Part shown: piece by piece, positions 38,560 through 47,774 of the stretch
Layout: each line of letters begins with the position of its first letter
Position numbering within the stretch: the stretch's first letter is position 1
Assembly: GCF_011801145.1 (NCBI RefSeq)
Contig: NZ_CP046172.1
Location: 8,184,001-8,248,000, forward strand
Reading direction: 5' to 3'
From: Nocardia arthritidis
GTDB taxonomy: Bacteria > Actinomycetota > Actinomycetes > Mycobacteriales > Mycobacteriaceae
DNA: 64,000 nt
Program-made: the position numbers and the translations under genes
The notes under the pieces: model-generated
Told to the model about the DNA's origin: nothing
What the model saw: only the letters and a program-made list of their open reading frames with translations
Databases searched by the model: none

Positions 38560-38847
38560 CTAGTCAGATTCGATCTCGGTGATCGAAACCGTGCGCCGGA
38601 TCTCCATCTTGAGCCGATCGCGCAGGCCCTCGGGCGCCCTGTCGCCACCGCATTTGCGGGTGAGCAGGCTCTTGATCTTCTCCTCGATGCCGTATGCCTC
38701 CAGGCACGGCGTGCACTCGTGGATGTGCTGTTCGAGCCGGGCGCGCGTCGCCTCATCGCATTCGTTGTCCAGCATCAGCCAGACATCGGCCAGCACGGCC
38801 GTGCAATCCAGCTCCATATCGGGGTCATGCTCGTGCTGCGTACTCAC
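38560..38847 (-). CDS. rshA: Zinc-binding anti-sigma factor RshA/RsrA
   Basis: A 95-residue ZAS-family anti-sigma factor with HxxxCxxC at H41, C45 and C48 (HIHECTPC) plus C15 and C30. It binds SigH in reducing conditions and lets go when the cysteines are oxidised. Its GTG start overlaps the sigH stop in GTGA, the usual tight coupling that keeps sigma and anti-sigma balanced. Confidence 0.95.
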   Translation of the reverse strand: MSTQHEHDPDMELDCTAVLADVWLMLDNECDEATRARLEQHIHECTPCLEAYGIEEKIKSLLTRKCGGDRAPEGLRDRLKMEIRRTVSITEIESD

Positions 38848-39488
38848 TGCTTGACCTCCTGACGCGCCGCACCGTCGCGGTTGAAACCACGTTCGCGCGC
38901 CACATCGGCGAGCAAACCCTTCAGTTGTTTACGGCCGCGATGCAGCCGGGACATCACCGTACCGATGGGGGTGCCCATGATGTCGGCGATTTCCTTGTAT
39001 GGAAAGCCTTCGACATCGGCGTAATAAACCGCCATCCGGAACTCTTCCGGCAGCTCCTGTAAAGCGTTCTTGATGTCGTCGTCCGGTAGCGCGTCCAACG
39101 CCTCCACCTCAGCCGATCGCAGACCCGTCGAGGTGTGCTCGGCGGTGGCGGCCAGCTGCCAGTCGGTGATCTCGTCGGTCGGATACTGCGCGGGCTGGCG
39201 CTGCTTCTTGCGGTAGGAGTTGATGTAGGTGTTGGTCAGGATGCGGTAGAGCCAGGCACGCAGGTTCGTGCCTTCCTTGAAGGATTTGAACCCCTGATAC
39301 GCCTTGACATAGGTCTCCTGGACCAGATCCTCGGCATCGGCCGGATTCCTGGTCATGCGCAGCGCGGCACCGTAGAGCTGGTCGAGCAGCGGGAGCGCGT
39401 CGCGCTCGAACCGCTGCGCCAGCTCGGCATCGTCGACCGCGGCACCGACCTCGTCCGGTTCGGTCGCCACGTCATCGTCGCTCGTCAC
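38844..39488 (-). CDS. sigH: Redox-responsive ECF sigma factor SigH/SigR
   Basis: A 214-residue group-4 sigma factor nearly identical in pattern to M. tuberculosis SigH: region 2 ([31 protein letters not shown], then [15 protein letters not shown]) and region 4 ([44 protein letters not shown]). It directs thioredoxin, mycothiol and protease genes under thiol oxidation. GTG at 39488 has GAAGGG 6 nt upstream. The frame is open for 65 more codons, and a second start at 39587 with AAGGAG may give a longer isoform. Confidence 0.96.
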   Translation of the reverse strand: MTSDDDVATEPDEVGAAVDDAELAQRFERDALPLLDQLYGAALRMTRNPADAEDLVQETYVKAYQGFKSFKEGTNLRAWLYRILTNTYINSYRKKQRQPAQYPTDEITDWQLAATAEHTSTGLRSAEVEALDALPDDDIKNALQELPEEFRMAVYYADVEGFPYKEIADIMGTPIGTVMSRLHRGRKQLKGLLADVARERGFNRDGAARQEVKQ

Positions 39489-39637
39489 ACCAATCCCTTC
39501 GATCGCCGTACCAGCCAAATCTACCGGCAAGGCGTTTTCGAATGGGAAGCGCAGGTGTGTCGGGCGCTCTTCGACCAGAACAGGCACCGACCTCTCCTTC
39601 ACGTCGATCACGGGTTTGAACCTCTGTACCTGCACAT

Positions 39638-39665
39638 AACACGACACAACCGTCCGCTTGTTCCC
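39638..39665 (-). promoter_or_regulatory. SigH-type autoregulatory promoter of sigH
   Basis: On the minus strand GGGAAC (39665-39660), 19 nt and GTT (39640-39638) match the SigR/SigH consensus GGAAY-N18/19-GTT. Transcription would begin near 39630, about 140 nt before the main sigH start and upstream of the alternative start at 39587. Autoregulation of sigH/sigR is established in other actinobacteria. Confidence 0.7.
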
Positions 39666-39733
39666 ACGGCGACATCGCAGCATCGCAAAAAACCGGTACG
39701 AGACGAGTGCGCCGCGATATTAGGGTGACCCGC

Positions 39734-40231
39734 ATGGCAAAGGGAGCCGCCACCCCGGCGATCACCGCGTTGACCAAAGCCGGTGTGGCCCACCGCGTGC
39801 ACGAGTACAAGCACGACCCGCGTTCGGACTCCTACGGCGCGGAGGCGGTGGACGCGCTGGCCGCCGAACTCGGGGTCGGGCCCGCCCAGATCTTCAAGAC
39901 GCTGGTGATCGAATTGGGTACCGGCGCGCTCGCGGTCGCGGTACTGCCGGTGCCGAATACGTTGTCGCTCAAGGCCGCTGCCGCCGCGCTCGGCGCGTCG
40001 AAGGCGAGTATGGCCGATAAGACCAAGGCCGAACGCACCACCGGATATGTGCTCGGCGGCATCTCCCCGCTCGGCCAGCGCAAACAGCTGCCGACCGTGA
40101 TCGACGAATCGGCGCTGTCCTGGGACCGGATGCTGTGCAGCGCCGGGCGGCGCGGGCTGGAGATCGAACTGGCCCCGGCCGACCTGGTCCGTTTGACGGC
40201 GGCCGTCACCGCGCCGGTGATCTCGGGCTGA
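39734..40231 (+). CDS. ybaK: YbaK/EbsC-type aminoacyl-tRNA deacylase
   Basis: A 165-residue YbaK domain protein. It has TPAITALTKAGVAHRVHEYKHD, GVGPAQIFKTLVIELG, SMADKTKAERTTGYVLGGISPLGQRKQLPTVID and the conserved lysine in IFKTLV. YbaK hydrolyses Cys-tRNA(Pro), preventing misincorporation. It is divergent from sigH. ATG at 39734 starts the conserved part, with an in-frame GTG three codons upstream (39725) possible. Confidence 0.92.
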   Translation: MAKGAATPAITALTKAGVAHRVHEYKHDPRSDSYGAEAVDALAAELGVGPAQIFKTLVIELGTGALAVAVLPVPNTLSLKAAAAALGASKASMADKTKAERTTGYVLGGISPLGQRKQLPTVIDESALSWDRMLCSAGRRGLEIELAPADLVRLTAAVTAPVISG

Positions 40232-40329
40232 TCACGCCCGCGGCCTCGACCGGGCGGGTTGCGCGGGGATCCGGGCGAACTGTGCGTTACTGGACAAATC
40301 AACCGGTCCGAGTCGAGGAGTGATGCGAG

Positions 40330-40620
40330 ATGCGTGCGCGCCAGCTTGTCGTTGTCCTGTTCGGAGCTTCGCTGCTCACCCTCGGAACAGTGGTGCTGGA
40401 CACCGCGACTACTGCCGCCGCACCCGCTGTCGTCCAGGTCGACACCAACTACCCGCTCGACGGCAAGGACACCCCCGGCAACCCGCCGAAGAAGGACGAA
40501 AAGGCGGAGAAGGCCGAGAAATTCGGCGGTAAGACCACCAACAGCGTGATCGATCTGATCACCGGCGTGATCAAATGCGCGTTCAATATCGCGACCAACA
40601 GCATCAAGTGCCCGCTCTGA
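40330..40620 (+). CDS. Small secreted protein of unknown function
   Basis: A 96-residue protein with a clear signal peptide (MRARQLVVVLFGASLLTLGT, cleavage probably after TAAA). A mature part of about 65 residues follows: a Pro/Lys/Asp/Glu-rich linker (GNPPKKDEKAEKAEK) and a C-terminal segment with two Cys eleven residues apart (VIKCAF, SIKCPL) that may form a disulfide. GAGGAG precedes the ATG. I do not recognise a family. It sits between ybaK and the convergent SRAP gene. Confidence 0.75.
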   Translation: MRARQLVVVLFGASLLTLGTVVLDTATTAAAPAVVQVDTNYPLDGKDTPGNPPKKDEKAEKAEKFGGKTTNSVIDLITGVIKCAFNIATNSIKCPL

Positions 40621-40629
40621 ACGACCGGT

Positions 40630-41415
40630 TCAGAGCAGGCTGATCTGCCCGGCCTGTTCGGTATCGGCGGTATCGGCAAGGGGCGCAAGCAATTCCGGCC
40701 CGTTGTTCTTCACGCTGTTCACCAGTGGCGATACCGGGCGCACCGCGATGCCCGCCACCGCGGCCGCGTCCGGGGTCTCCAACAGGGATGCGGGCGCGGG
40801 ATGGTCCGGGTCCAGCCAGGCGTCCCAGTGTTCCTCGGGCATCGGCAGCGGCATGCGGTCGTGGATGTTGGTGAGTTCGCCGACCGAATCGGTGGTGAGG
40901 ATGGTGCACGACAGCAGCGGATCGCTGTCCGGCAGCGCGCGATCCCGCCACACCGACCACAGCCCGGCCATATACAGCCGGGAGCCGTCGGCGTTCGACA
41001 TGTAATAGGGGTGTTTGACGGCCTTGCCGTTGCCCGCGGATTCGACCAGCCACTCGTACCAGCCGTCCATCGGCACCAGGCAGCGCCGGTATTTGACGGC
41101 GTCGCGGAACGACGCGGTGGTGGCCGCCTTATCGGCGCGGGCGTTGAACAGCGGTTTGCCCTTCACCGGGACGCCGGGCTCGGCGACCTTGGTCCACACC
41201 GGGATCAGGCCCCAGCGCATCCGGCGCACCCGCAGTTTCGGCTCGTCGTCGGGGTGGCCGTGCTCGTGCCTGCGCACCACCGTGAGTACCTGGGTGGTGG
41301 GTGCGACGTTGTAACTGGTGAAGGTCCTGGCGTCGGCGGCGCCGGTCTCATCGATCGCGTCGAGGTCGGCGGCCAACCGGGCCGGGTTGGTGGTGGTCGC
41401 ATAACGTCCGCACAT
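40630..41415 (-). CDS. SRAP-domain abasic-site DNA-protein crosslinking protein (HMCES/YedK, Rv3226c homologue)
   Basis: A 261-residue SRAP protein. The catalytic Cys2 is exposed as MCGRYATT. The conserved Asn/Arg motif is FNARADKA, with WYEW containing the active Glu and IHDRMP the His. It crosslinks to abasic sites in single-stranded DNA and shields them. GGGAG lies 9 nt before the ATG at 41415. Longer frames upstream would bury Cys2, which must be N-terminal, so this start is firm. Confidence 0.95.
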   Translation of the reverse strand: MCGRYATTTNPARLAADLDAIDETGAADARTFTSYNVAPTTQVLTVVRRHEHGHPDDEPKLRVRRMRWGLIPVWTKVAEPGVPVKGKPLFNARADKAATTASFRDAVKYRRCLVPMDGWYEWLVESAGNGKAVKHPYYMSNADGSRLYMAGLWSVWRDRALPDSDPLLSCTILTTDSVGELTNIHDRMPLPMPEEHWDAWLDPDHPAPASLLETPDAAAVAGIAVRPVSPLVNSVKNNGPELLAPLADTADTEQAGQISLL

Positions 41416-41554
41416 ATCCCGATACTCCCATCGTGTACCGACAAACTCGGGGACAATTGGACGATAGTGGGTGACCAGATGAGAGTTTTCACCTAGCATT
41501 CTCTCACGCGCCCAGGCTGCCCGCTGGCGAATCACGCAAGAGGAGAGATCCACC

Positions 41555-43057
41555 GTGACATCCACCGAGACCACCCCCGACCAGGACGTCCTGAAGTCGG
41601 TCGATCCGGCCACGGGCGAGGTCATCGCGACACACCCGATCGCCGATGCGGACGCGGTGCGCGCGGCCGTCGCCAAGGCCCGCACCGCCGCCGCCACCTG
41701 GGGTGCGCTGAGCTACGGCCGGCGCCGCGACCACCTGCTGCGCTGGAAGAGCCGCCTGGTGGCCGACGCCGACGAATTCACCGCGCTCATCCACCGCGAG
41801 AACGGCAAACCGCTCGACGACTCCTTCCTCGAGCTCATGCTGGCCATCGAACATATCGACTGGGCCGCCAAACACGCCGAAAAGGTGTTGGGCCCCAAGA
41901 AGATTTCGCCCGGCATGTTCATGGCGAACTTCGCCGCCCGGCTGGAACACCGCCCGTACGGCGTCATCGGCGTGATCGGCCCGTGGAACTATCCCGTGTA
42001 CACCCCGAACGGTTCCATCGCATACGCGCTCGCCGCGGGCAATGCGGTGGTGTTCAAGCCGAGCGAATACTCCACCACCATCGGCAATTTCCTCGCCGAC
42101 GCGTTCGTCAGGGCGAATCCCGAACTGCCGGTAGGCGTATTCGGCACGATCAACGGCTTCGGCACGACCGGTGCGGAACTGGTCAAGGCCGGCGTCGACA
42201 AGATCGCCTTCACCGGTTCGACCGCCACCGGCAAGCGGATCATGGCCGCCGCGGCCGAGACGCTCACCCCGGTGCTGCTCGAATGCGGCGGTAAGGATGC
42301 GGTGATCGTCGCCGCCGACGCCGACCTGAAGGCCGCCGCCGACGCGGTCGCCTGGGGCGCCACCGCCAACAGCGGCCAGACCTGCGCGGGCGTCGAACGC
42401 GTCTACGTGGACCGCTCGGTGCGCGATCAGTTCATCGCCGAGGTGAAGAAGATCCTCACCGATGTCAAACCCGGCTCCGGCGCGGGCGCGCACTACGGGC
42501 CGATGACCATGCCGAGCCAGATCGATATCGTCAAACGGCATATCGAAGACGCGTTGAAGCACGGCGGCACCGCGGTGCTCGGCGGACCGGATTCGGTGAA
42601 GGGTCCGTTCATCGAGCCGGTGGTGCTGGTGGACGTGGACGAGAACTCCGACGCGGTGCAGGAGGAGACCTTCGGACCCACCGTCACCATCCGCACCGTC
42701 GACAGCGTCGACGAGGCGGTCGAACTGGCCAATGCCAACAAGTACGGGCTCGCCTCCGCGGTGTACTCGCGCAAGAACGGCTTGGATATCGCGCGGCGGC
42801 TGCGGGTCGGCGCCACCTCGGTCAACTCGGTGCTGTCCTTCGCCGCCATCGCCGGTCTGCCGTTCGGCGGCGTCGGCGATTCCGGCATCGGCCGCATCCA
42901 CGGTGCGGCCGGATTGCAGGAGTTCGCCCGGCCGCACTCGATCGCGGTGCAGCGCTTCGCGATTCCCGGCATGGCGCTGCTCAGCTACAGCCGCACCCAG
43001 TCGACCATGAAGCTGCTGCGGCGATTGGTGCCGGTGCTGCACGGGCGGCACAAATAA
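41555..43057 (+). CDS. Aldehyde dehydrogenase family protein
   Basis: A 500-residue NAD(P)-dependent aldehyde dehydrogenase. It has GVIGPWNYPVYTP, FTGSTATGKRI, the general base Glu in LLECGGKD (about 242), the catalytic Cys in SGQTCAGVERV (about 275) and EETFGPTV. The C-terminal extension (IPGMALLSYSRTQSTMKLLRRL) could associate with membrane, as in fatty-aldehyde dehydrogenases. The substrate is unknown. GTG at 41555 follows GAGGAGAG. It is an insertion between the SRAP and aroA genes. Confidence 0.93.
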   Translation: MTSTETTPDQDVLKSVDPATGEVIATHPIADADAVRAAVAKARTAAATWGALSYGRRRDHLLRWKSRLVADADEFTALIHRENGKPLDDSFLELMLAIEHIDWAAKHAEKVLGPKKISPGMFMANFAARLEHRPYGVIGVIGPWNYPVYTPNGSIAYALAAGNAVVFKPSEYSTTIGNFLADAFVRANPELPVGVFGTINGFGTTGAELVKAGVDKIAFTGSTATGKRIMAAAAETLTPVLLECGGKDAVIVAADADLKAAADAVAWGATANSGQTCAGVERVYVDRSVRDQFIAEVKKILTDVKPGSGAGAHYGPMTMPSQIDIVKRHIEDALKHGGTAVLGGPDSVKGPFIEPVVLVDVDENSDAVQEETFGPTVTIRTVDSVDEAVELANANKYGLASAVYSRKNGLDIARRLRVGATSVNSVLSFAAIAGLPFGGVGDSGIGRIHGAAGLQEFARPHSIAVQRFAIPGMALLSYSRTQSTMKLLRRLVPVLHGRHK

Positions 43058-43087
43058 ACACACTCCGGTGGCGTGTCCATGTGACTC

Positions 43088-44380
43088 ATGAGTCAAGATG
43101 GAAAGGTGAGTTTCTGGCCCGCTCCCCATGTCGACAGCCCCGTTCACGCGACGGTGACCCTGCCCGGGTCCAAGTCGATCACCAACCGGGCGTTGATCCT
43201 GGCGGCGCTGGCCGACGGACCGTCGACCCTGACCGGCGCGCTGCGCAGCCGCGACACCAACCTGATGATCAACGCGCTGCGCACGCTCGGCGCGACCATC
43301 GACGGTAACGGCGACACGCTCACCGTCACCCCGGCGGCCGCCCTCGGCGGCGGCACCGTCGACTGCGGACTGGCCGGAACCGTGATGCGGTTCCTGCCGC
43401 CGGTGGCCGCGCTGGCCGGCGGCGCGGTGCATTTCGACGGTGACGAGCAGGCCAAGATGCGTCCGATCGGCACCATCCTGGACGCGCTGCGCGCGCTCGG
43501 CGCGCAGATCGAGGGCGACGGCCTGCCGTTCACCGTGCACGGACGCGGATCGCTGCGCGGCGGGTCGGTCAGCATCGACGCGTCCGGGTCCTCCCAGTTC
43601 GTCTCCGGGCTGCTGCTCTCGGCGGCCCGGTTCGACGAGGGCATCGTCGTGCACCACACCGGTAAGGCGCTGCCGTCGATGCCGCATATCGAGATGACGG
43701 TGGAGATGCTGCGCCGCGCCGACGTGAAGGTGGGCGCGCCGACCGACAGCCGCAAGGCGCAGACCTGGACCGTGCATCCCGGCCCGATCCGCGCGGTGGA
43801 CTGGGAAATCGAACCCGACCTGTCCAACGCCACCCCCTTCCTGGCGGCCGCCGCGATCACCGGCGGCGAGGTGAGCATTCCGCACTGGCCGCGCATCACC
43901 ACCCAGCCGGGCGATGTGATCCGGGAGATCCTGGTGCGCATGGGCGCCGAGGCGCGCATCTTCGACGGCGTGCTCACCGTGCGCGGCCCCGACCGGCTCG
44001 CGGGCATCGATATCGACCTGCACGACGTCGGCGAGCTGACGCCGACGGTGGCCGCCCTTGCGGCACTTGCGGATTCGCCGTCGGTGCTGCGCGGCATCGC
44101 ACATCTGCGCGGCCACGAGACCGATCGGCTCGCCGCGCTGGCCACCGAGATCAACCGGCTCGGCGGCAAGGTCACCGAAACCGACGACGGCCTGGAGATC
44201 GTGCCCGCCGAACTGCACGGCGGCAGCTGGCACTCCTACGCCGATCACCGGATGGCAACGGCCGGTGCGATTCTCGGCCTGCGGGTGCCCGGCATCTCGA
44301 TCGAGGACATCGGCACCACCGCCAAGACGCTGCCCAATTTCGTCGAGCTATGGGGTCGGATGTTGGGAGCTGCGCACTGA
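43088..44380 (+). CDS. aroA: 3-phosphoshikimate 1-carboxyvinyltransferase (EPSP synthase)
   Basis: A 430-residue EPSP synthase with [12 protein letters not shown] (about 25-36), [13 protein letters not shown] (the actinobacterial variant of NAGTAMR), [12 protein letters not shown], the catalytic [16 protein letters not shown] and [11 protein letters not shown]. It is the sixth step of the shikimate pathway to aromatic amino acids and chorismate. It is followed directly by rsgA, as in M. tuberculosis (Rv3227-Rv3228). Confidence 0.97.
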   Translation: MSQDGKVSFWPAPHVDSPVHATVTLPGSKSITNRALILAALADGPSTLTGALRSRDTNLMINALRTLGATIDGNGDTLTVTPAAALGGGTVDCGLAGTVMRFLPPVAALAGGAVHFDGDEQAKMRPIGTILDALRALGAQIEGDGLPFTVHGRGSLRGGSVSIDASGSSQFVSGLLLSAARFDEGIVVHHTGKALPSMPHIEMTVEMLRRADVKVGAPTDSRKAQTWTVHPGPIRAVDWEIEPDLSNATPFLAAAAITGGEVSIPHWPRITTQPGDVIREILVRMGAEARIFDGVLTVRGPDRLAGIDIDLHDVGELTPTVAALAALADSPSVLRGIAHLRGHETDRLAALATEINRLGGKVTETDDGLEIVPAELHGGSWHSYADHRMATAGAILGLRVPGISIEDIGTTAKTLPNFVELWGRMLGAAH

Positions 44381-45375
44381 GCCCCGGACGTTCGGCGGCC
44401 AGCTACGACGAATCCGATGTGCGGGTGCGTCCGGGCCGCAGCTCCCGACCCCGCACGAAAACCCGTCCGGCGCACAGTGATGCGCAGGCGGCGATGGTGG
44501 TCTCGGTGGACCGGGGGCGCTGGGGATGCGTACTCGGCGGCGATCCGGCGCGCCCCATCGTCGCGATGCGGGCCCGCGAATTGGGCCGCACCCCGATCGT
44601 GGTCGGCGATCAGGTGGAGGTGGTCGGCGACCTGTCCGGCAAACCCGACACCCTGGCCCGCATCGTGCGGGTCACCGAACGCCGAACGGTGTTGCGGCGC
44701 ACCGCCGATGACACCGATCCGTTCGAGCGGATCGTGGTCGGCAACGCCGAGCAGCTGTTCATCGTGGTCGCGCTCGCCGATCCGCCGCCGCGCACCGGAT
44801 TCGTCGAACGCGCCATGGTCGCCGCGTATGCCGGTGGGCTGCAACCGATTCTGTGCCTGACCAAACACGATCTGGCCGCCGAATCCGAATTCGCCTCCGA
44901 CTTCGACGATCTCGACCTGACCATCGTCTACGGCGGCCGCGACGACCCGCTGGAGCCGGTCCAGCACCTGCTGCTGGACCGGCTCACCGCACTCATCGGC
45001 CACTCCGGTGTCGGCAAATCCACCTTGGTGAATCGCCTTGTGCCGGAGGCGGATCGGGCGGTCGGCGAGGTGTCCGGGGTCGGCAAGGGCAAGCACACAT
45101 CGACCCAGTCCGTCGCCCTCCCGCTGCCGGGCGGCGGCTGGGTGATCGATACCCCAGGCGTGCGGTCCTTCGGCCTCGCGCACATCACCCCCGACGACGT
45201 CATCGCGGCGTTCAGCGATCTCGCCGAAGCCATCGAGGACTGTCCGCGCGGCTGCACCCACCTCGGCCCGCCCGCCGATCCGGAATGCGCCCTCGACCTG
45301 TTGCCAGGCAAGGAGCGTCGGGTCGCGGCCATCCGCCGGTTGCTCGTCGCGCTCAACTCCAACGAGTCGTGGTGA
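44377..45375 (+). CDS. rsgA: Ribosome small-subunit GTPase RsgA, possible CTG start
   Basis: A circularly permuted GTPase of about 332 residues. It has an N-terminal OB fold ([17 protein letters not shown]), G4 LTKHDL, G1 [10 protein letters not shown]3 DTPGVRSF and a C-terminal zinc knuckle ([16 protein letters not shown]). It helps 30S maturation. The visible starts are ATG at 44350, which overlaps aroA by 31 nt without a ribosome binding site, and CTG at 44377, which has GGGAG 7 nt upstream and overlaps the aroA stop as CTGA. I favour CTG but cannot prove it. Confidence 0.93.
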   Translation: MSPGRSAASYDESDVRVRPGRSSRPRTKTRPAHSDAQAAMVVSVDRGRWGCVLGGDPARPIVAMRARELGRTPIVVGDQVEVVGDLSGKPDTLARIVRVTERRTVLRRTADDTDPFERIVVGNAEQLFIVVALADPPPRTGFVERAMVAAYAGGLQPILCLTKHDLAAESEFASDFDDLDLTIVYGGRDDPLEPVQHLLLDRLTALIGHSGVGKSTLVNRLVPEADRAVGEVSGVGKGKHTSTQSVALPLPGGGWVIDTPGVRSFGLAHITPDDVIAAFSDLAEAIEDCPRGCTHLGPPADPECALDLLPGKERRVAAIRRLLVALNSNESW

Positions 45376-45489
45376 GATCCCTTCGGCTGCCATAACGCTC
45401 GATGGAGCGATATCGCATTCCACAACACCGTCGGCCGCGATGGAACGGTTGCCGCCGCCGATATTGAAGTACGCGGTATCCCCCACCGG

Positions 45490-46371
45490 TCATTGTGCGC
45501 ACTCCATGACGATCCGCGATATCAGATTCCTGGACTCCTCCTCGCCCAAGGCCATGTGCTGGAGCTGTGCCAGGGCGATGCGATATTGCCGAACCTCATG
45601 CTCCTTGTCCAGATACAGGCCGCCGGTGTAGCCCTGGACATAGATCAGCGGAGGTTCGGTGAGGTGCACGGTCGGATGCGCCGGAAACTCCATCATGATG
45701 AAGGCGCCGGTGATCAGGCCGATGCATGCGCCCATCTTCGACCGAGGTATCACTCGGATCGAGATATTCGGCATCGTCGCGACATCCAGCAGGTGGCGAA
45801 GCTGCCCGGACATCACCGCAGGGCCACCGACCATCGTGTGCAGCACCGTTTCCCCGATGAGCGCCCGCAGTTCCAGCCCGCCGCCGCGCCCGGTCAATCG
45901 CCGCAGCCGCCGCGTGTGGATCTCGACCCCGTTTTCGACGAAATCGGTCGGCTGATTGGGATGCTCGATCCAAATCACCGCCCGCCGGTAGTCGGACGTT
46001 TGCAGCAGCTCGGGTATCAGCGTGGGCTGGAATACGGTCAGCCGCTTCGCCGCTTCCTCGAATCCCAGGAAGACATTCGCATGGGCGGACAGCGGATCGC
46101 CGAAGCTGTGCCACCATCCGGGCTTCTTCAGCTCGGCGACCAGGCCGATCAGCGCATTGGTCTCCGCTTCGCCCGCACCGTACATGGCGCACAGAATGCT
46201 CACGTACAGCTCTTTGAGTTTCGGCCCCAGCTGACCGGATTCGATCCGCCACAGCGTCTGCTTCGACACCTCGATGGCCTTCGCCGCCGCGGCGGCGGAA
46301 ACCCCCGCATCCTCGCGCAACTTCTTCAGCTGACGGCCCAGACTGCGCCGTGGAACAGACGATGCTGTCAT
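45490..46371 (-). CDS. XRE-DUF5753 (Scr1-type) regulator
   Basis: A 293-residue protein with an N-terminal XRE helix-turn-helix (LGRQLKKLREDAGVSAAAAAKAIEVSKQTLWRIESGQLGPK, residues 11-50). The DUF5753 domain follows (VFQPTLIPELLQTSDYRRAVI, RTRR-like RRLRRL, RVIPRSKMGAC, YTGGLYLDKEHEVRQYRIALAQL). Such proteins, usual in actinobacteria, are typically paired with a DUF397 protein, as in antitoxin-like systems. No DUF397 gene is visible here. GAGG lies 7 nt before the ATG. Confidence 0.92.
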   Translation of the reverse strand: MTASSVPRRSLGRQLKKLREDAGVSAAAAAKAIEVSKQTLWRIESGQLGPKLKELYVSILCAMYGAGEAETNALIGLVAELKKPGWWHSFGDPLSAHANVFLGFEEAAKRLTVFQPTLIPELLQTSDYRRAVIWIEHPNQPTDFVENGVEIHTRRLRRLTGRGGGLELRALIGETVLHTMVGGPAVMSGQLRHLLDVATMPNISIRVIPRSKMGACIGLITGAFIMMEFPAHPTVHLTEPPLIYVQGYTGGLYLDKEHEVRQYRIALAQLQHMALGEEESRNLISRIVMECAQ

Positions 46372-46592
46372 TACGTAGCCTCACTATCGGTTGTAGTCGA
46401 TTTTGGAATCGCCGCACGCGGCAAACTGGAAGAGCCACAACAACATTCACGACCGAAAGACAGATAAGTTACAAACCCCGATCCGGGAGTGTAGACCTGA
46501 ACCAGACATCAACGTACCGAAAACAGCAAACCCCACGAGCCGGAATGCATTGCCGCATCGGCAATTTCGCCATTCTCGAAAAGGAGGAGCAC
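46372..46592. other. Intergenic region between XRE-DUF5753 and the 30-codon ORF
   Basis: This 221-nt divergent region is less GC-rich than its surroundings. CGATTTTGGAATCG (46398-46411) is an inverted repeat with 5-bp arms close to the regulator start and could be its operator. TAAGTT (46465-46470) is a possible -10 element toward the 30-codon ORF. No gene is seen. Confidence 0.35.
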
Positions 46593-46685
46593 ATGGATTG
46601 CCCACTGGGCACCCACGAATTCCGAGCCCGGTGCCTACCGATCGAAACCGGCGAACTCGTACATCGAAGAATGGGTTTCCGATAA
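46593..46685 (+). CDS. Putative 30-residue peptide with strong ribosome binding site
   Basis: ATG at 46593 is preceded by AAGGAGG (46581-46587) at 5 nt, one of the strongest ribosome binding sites in the window. The peptide starts MDCPLGTHEFRARC and ends VHRRMGFR. It has two Cys twelve residues apart and a basic C-terminus, but no signal peptide. It is divergent from the XRE-DUF5753 gene, where a partner gene would be expected. It may be a small effector or a leader peptide. No family is recognised. Confidence 0.5.
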   Translation: MDCPLGTHEFRARCLPIETGELVHRRMGFR

Positions 46686-46915
46686 TCGACCCGATTATGG
46701 CGCGTCGTAATTAATTGCGCCGCACGTTATCCGGCCGTGGTAGATGAATCGTGGGTGCCAGCCGTATACATTTCGGCTACAGCGATTGGTCCGCCGACCG
46801 CGGCCCGGGTATGGATCGCCGCAAAAGCATCGAGCCGGAGGTTGCCGCCGAACGGTGGCGGGCGGCGGCCGCGGCCGACTACCGTTGGCGCGGGTATCGA
46901 TGCAAGGAGTGATTC
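46686..46915. other. Intergenic region before the isochorismatase-like gene
   Basis: These 230 nt hold no convincing gene. Short frames on both strands lack the codon bias of neighbouring genes. The end supplies the AAGGAGT ribosome binding site of the hydrolase. Confidence 0.4.
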
Positions 46916-47470
46916 ATGAGCATGCTCGAAAACCGGCCGCACACCGCGCTTCTGGTGATCGATGTGCAGGATGCCTTCGTCGCGGGCACATACGAGCGGG
47001 ATGCGGTGATCTCGCGGATCGGCGACCTGGTCACGCAGGCGCGGCGAGACGACGTGCCGGTCATCTGGATTCAGCATTCCAATGACGAGGTACCGATCGG
47101 CAGCGACGGCTGGGCCATCGTCGCGGAGCTGAAACCGGCCGACACCGAGCGGCGGATCGAGAAGAAGTACGGCGACTCCTTCGAGGACACCGCGCTGGAG
47201 TCGATCCTGGCCGATCTCGGCATCGGGCGGCTCGTCATCTCCGGCGCGCAAACCGACGGCTGCATCCGCTCGACCCTGCACGGCGCGCTCACCAGGGGCT
47301 ACGACACGATCCTGGTCAGCGACGCGCACACCACCGAAGACCTGACGCAGTGGGGTGCGCCGTCACCGGAAAAGGTTATCGCGCACACCAATCTGTACTG
47401 GTCTTTCCAGGCAGCGCCGGGGCGGACCGCCGGAGTGGTCGAGACCAAGGATGTCGAGTTCCGCTCCTAG
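46916..47470 (+). CDS. Isochorismatase-family cysteine hydrolase
   Basis: A 184-residue cysteine hydrolase with the triad Asp (LLVIDVQDAF), Lys (EKKYGDSFE) and Cys (SGAQTDGCIRST), the last near residue 117. Family members hydrolyse nicotinamide, isochorismate, N-carbamoyl compounds or other small amides, and the substrate here is unknown. AAGGAGT stands 7 nt before the ATG. It is alone between two intergenic regions. Confidence 0.92.
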   Translation: MSMLENRPHTALLVIDVQDAFVAGTYERDAVISRIGDLVTQARRDDVPVIWIQHSNDEVPIGSDGWAIVAELKPADTERRIEKKYGDSFEDTALESILADLGIGRLVISGAQTDGCIRSTLHGALTRGYDTILVSDAHTTEDLTQWGAPSPEKVIAHTNLYWSFQAAPGRTAGVVETKDVEFRS

Positions 47471-47774
47471 ACAGCCGGATTCGGCTCGGCGGAATCGAAT
47501 ACCGGTCGCAGCGGTCCACGTAAACGCAAGCGCGTGCCGATCGGAACGCGCAAGACCGACCGCTTATCCGCGTGGGTCAATGATCGCAAGATCGCACTGT
47601 CTCCCGGAAAAGGGTTCGTGACATTGCGATCGAATCGAATCGCCGCCGAAATCGAAGGGCGGTATTCGAGCCTGCGCCAACGGGCATGGAGTCCAGCCTT
47701 TTCATCGGCGGAAAGCCGAACGAAGCCGAAAAGAAATCGATGAACTGACCGCCCGAACAGACGGTGCGATAGAT
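47471..47774. other. Intergenic region with a weak 69-codon frame
   Basis: A frame from GTG 47534 to 47743 encodes 69 residues (MPIGTRKTDRLSAWVNDRK at the start, basic at the end). It shows weak third-position GC bias and no ribosome binding site. It may be a gene remnant. Nothing else is recognised. Confidence 0.3.

Noticed and set aside
41480..41506. TGAGAG-N15-CTCTCA inverted repeat before the aldehyde dehydrogenase
   Set aside because: The arms are short, the spacer is long and there is no adjacent regulator. It is not strong enough to report as an operator.
41504..44248. Minus-strand 914-codon frame antisense to the aldehyde dehydrogenase and aroA
   Set aside because: The translation is rich in His, Arg, Gly and Gln with no domain, typical of antisense frames in high-GC genes. 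Both sense genes are certain.
44245..45486. Minus-strand 413-codon frame antisense to rsgA
   Set aside because: It has no recognisable domain and mirrors the GC-rich third positions of rsgA. It is a shadow frame.
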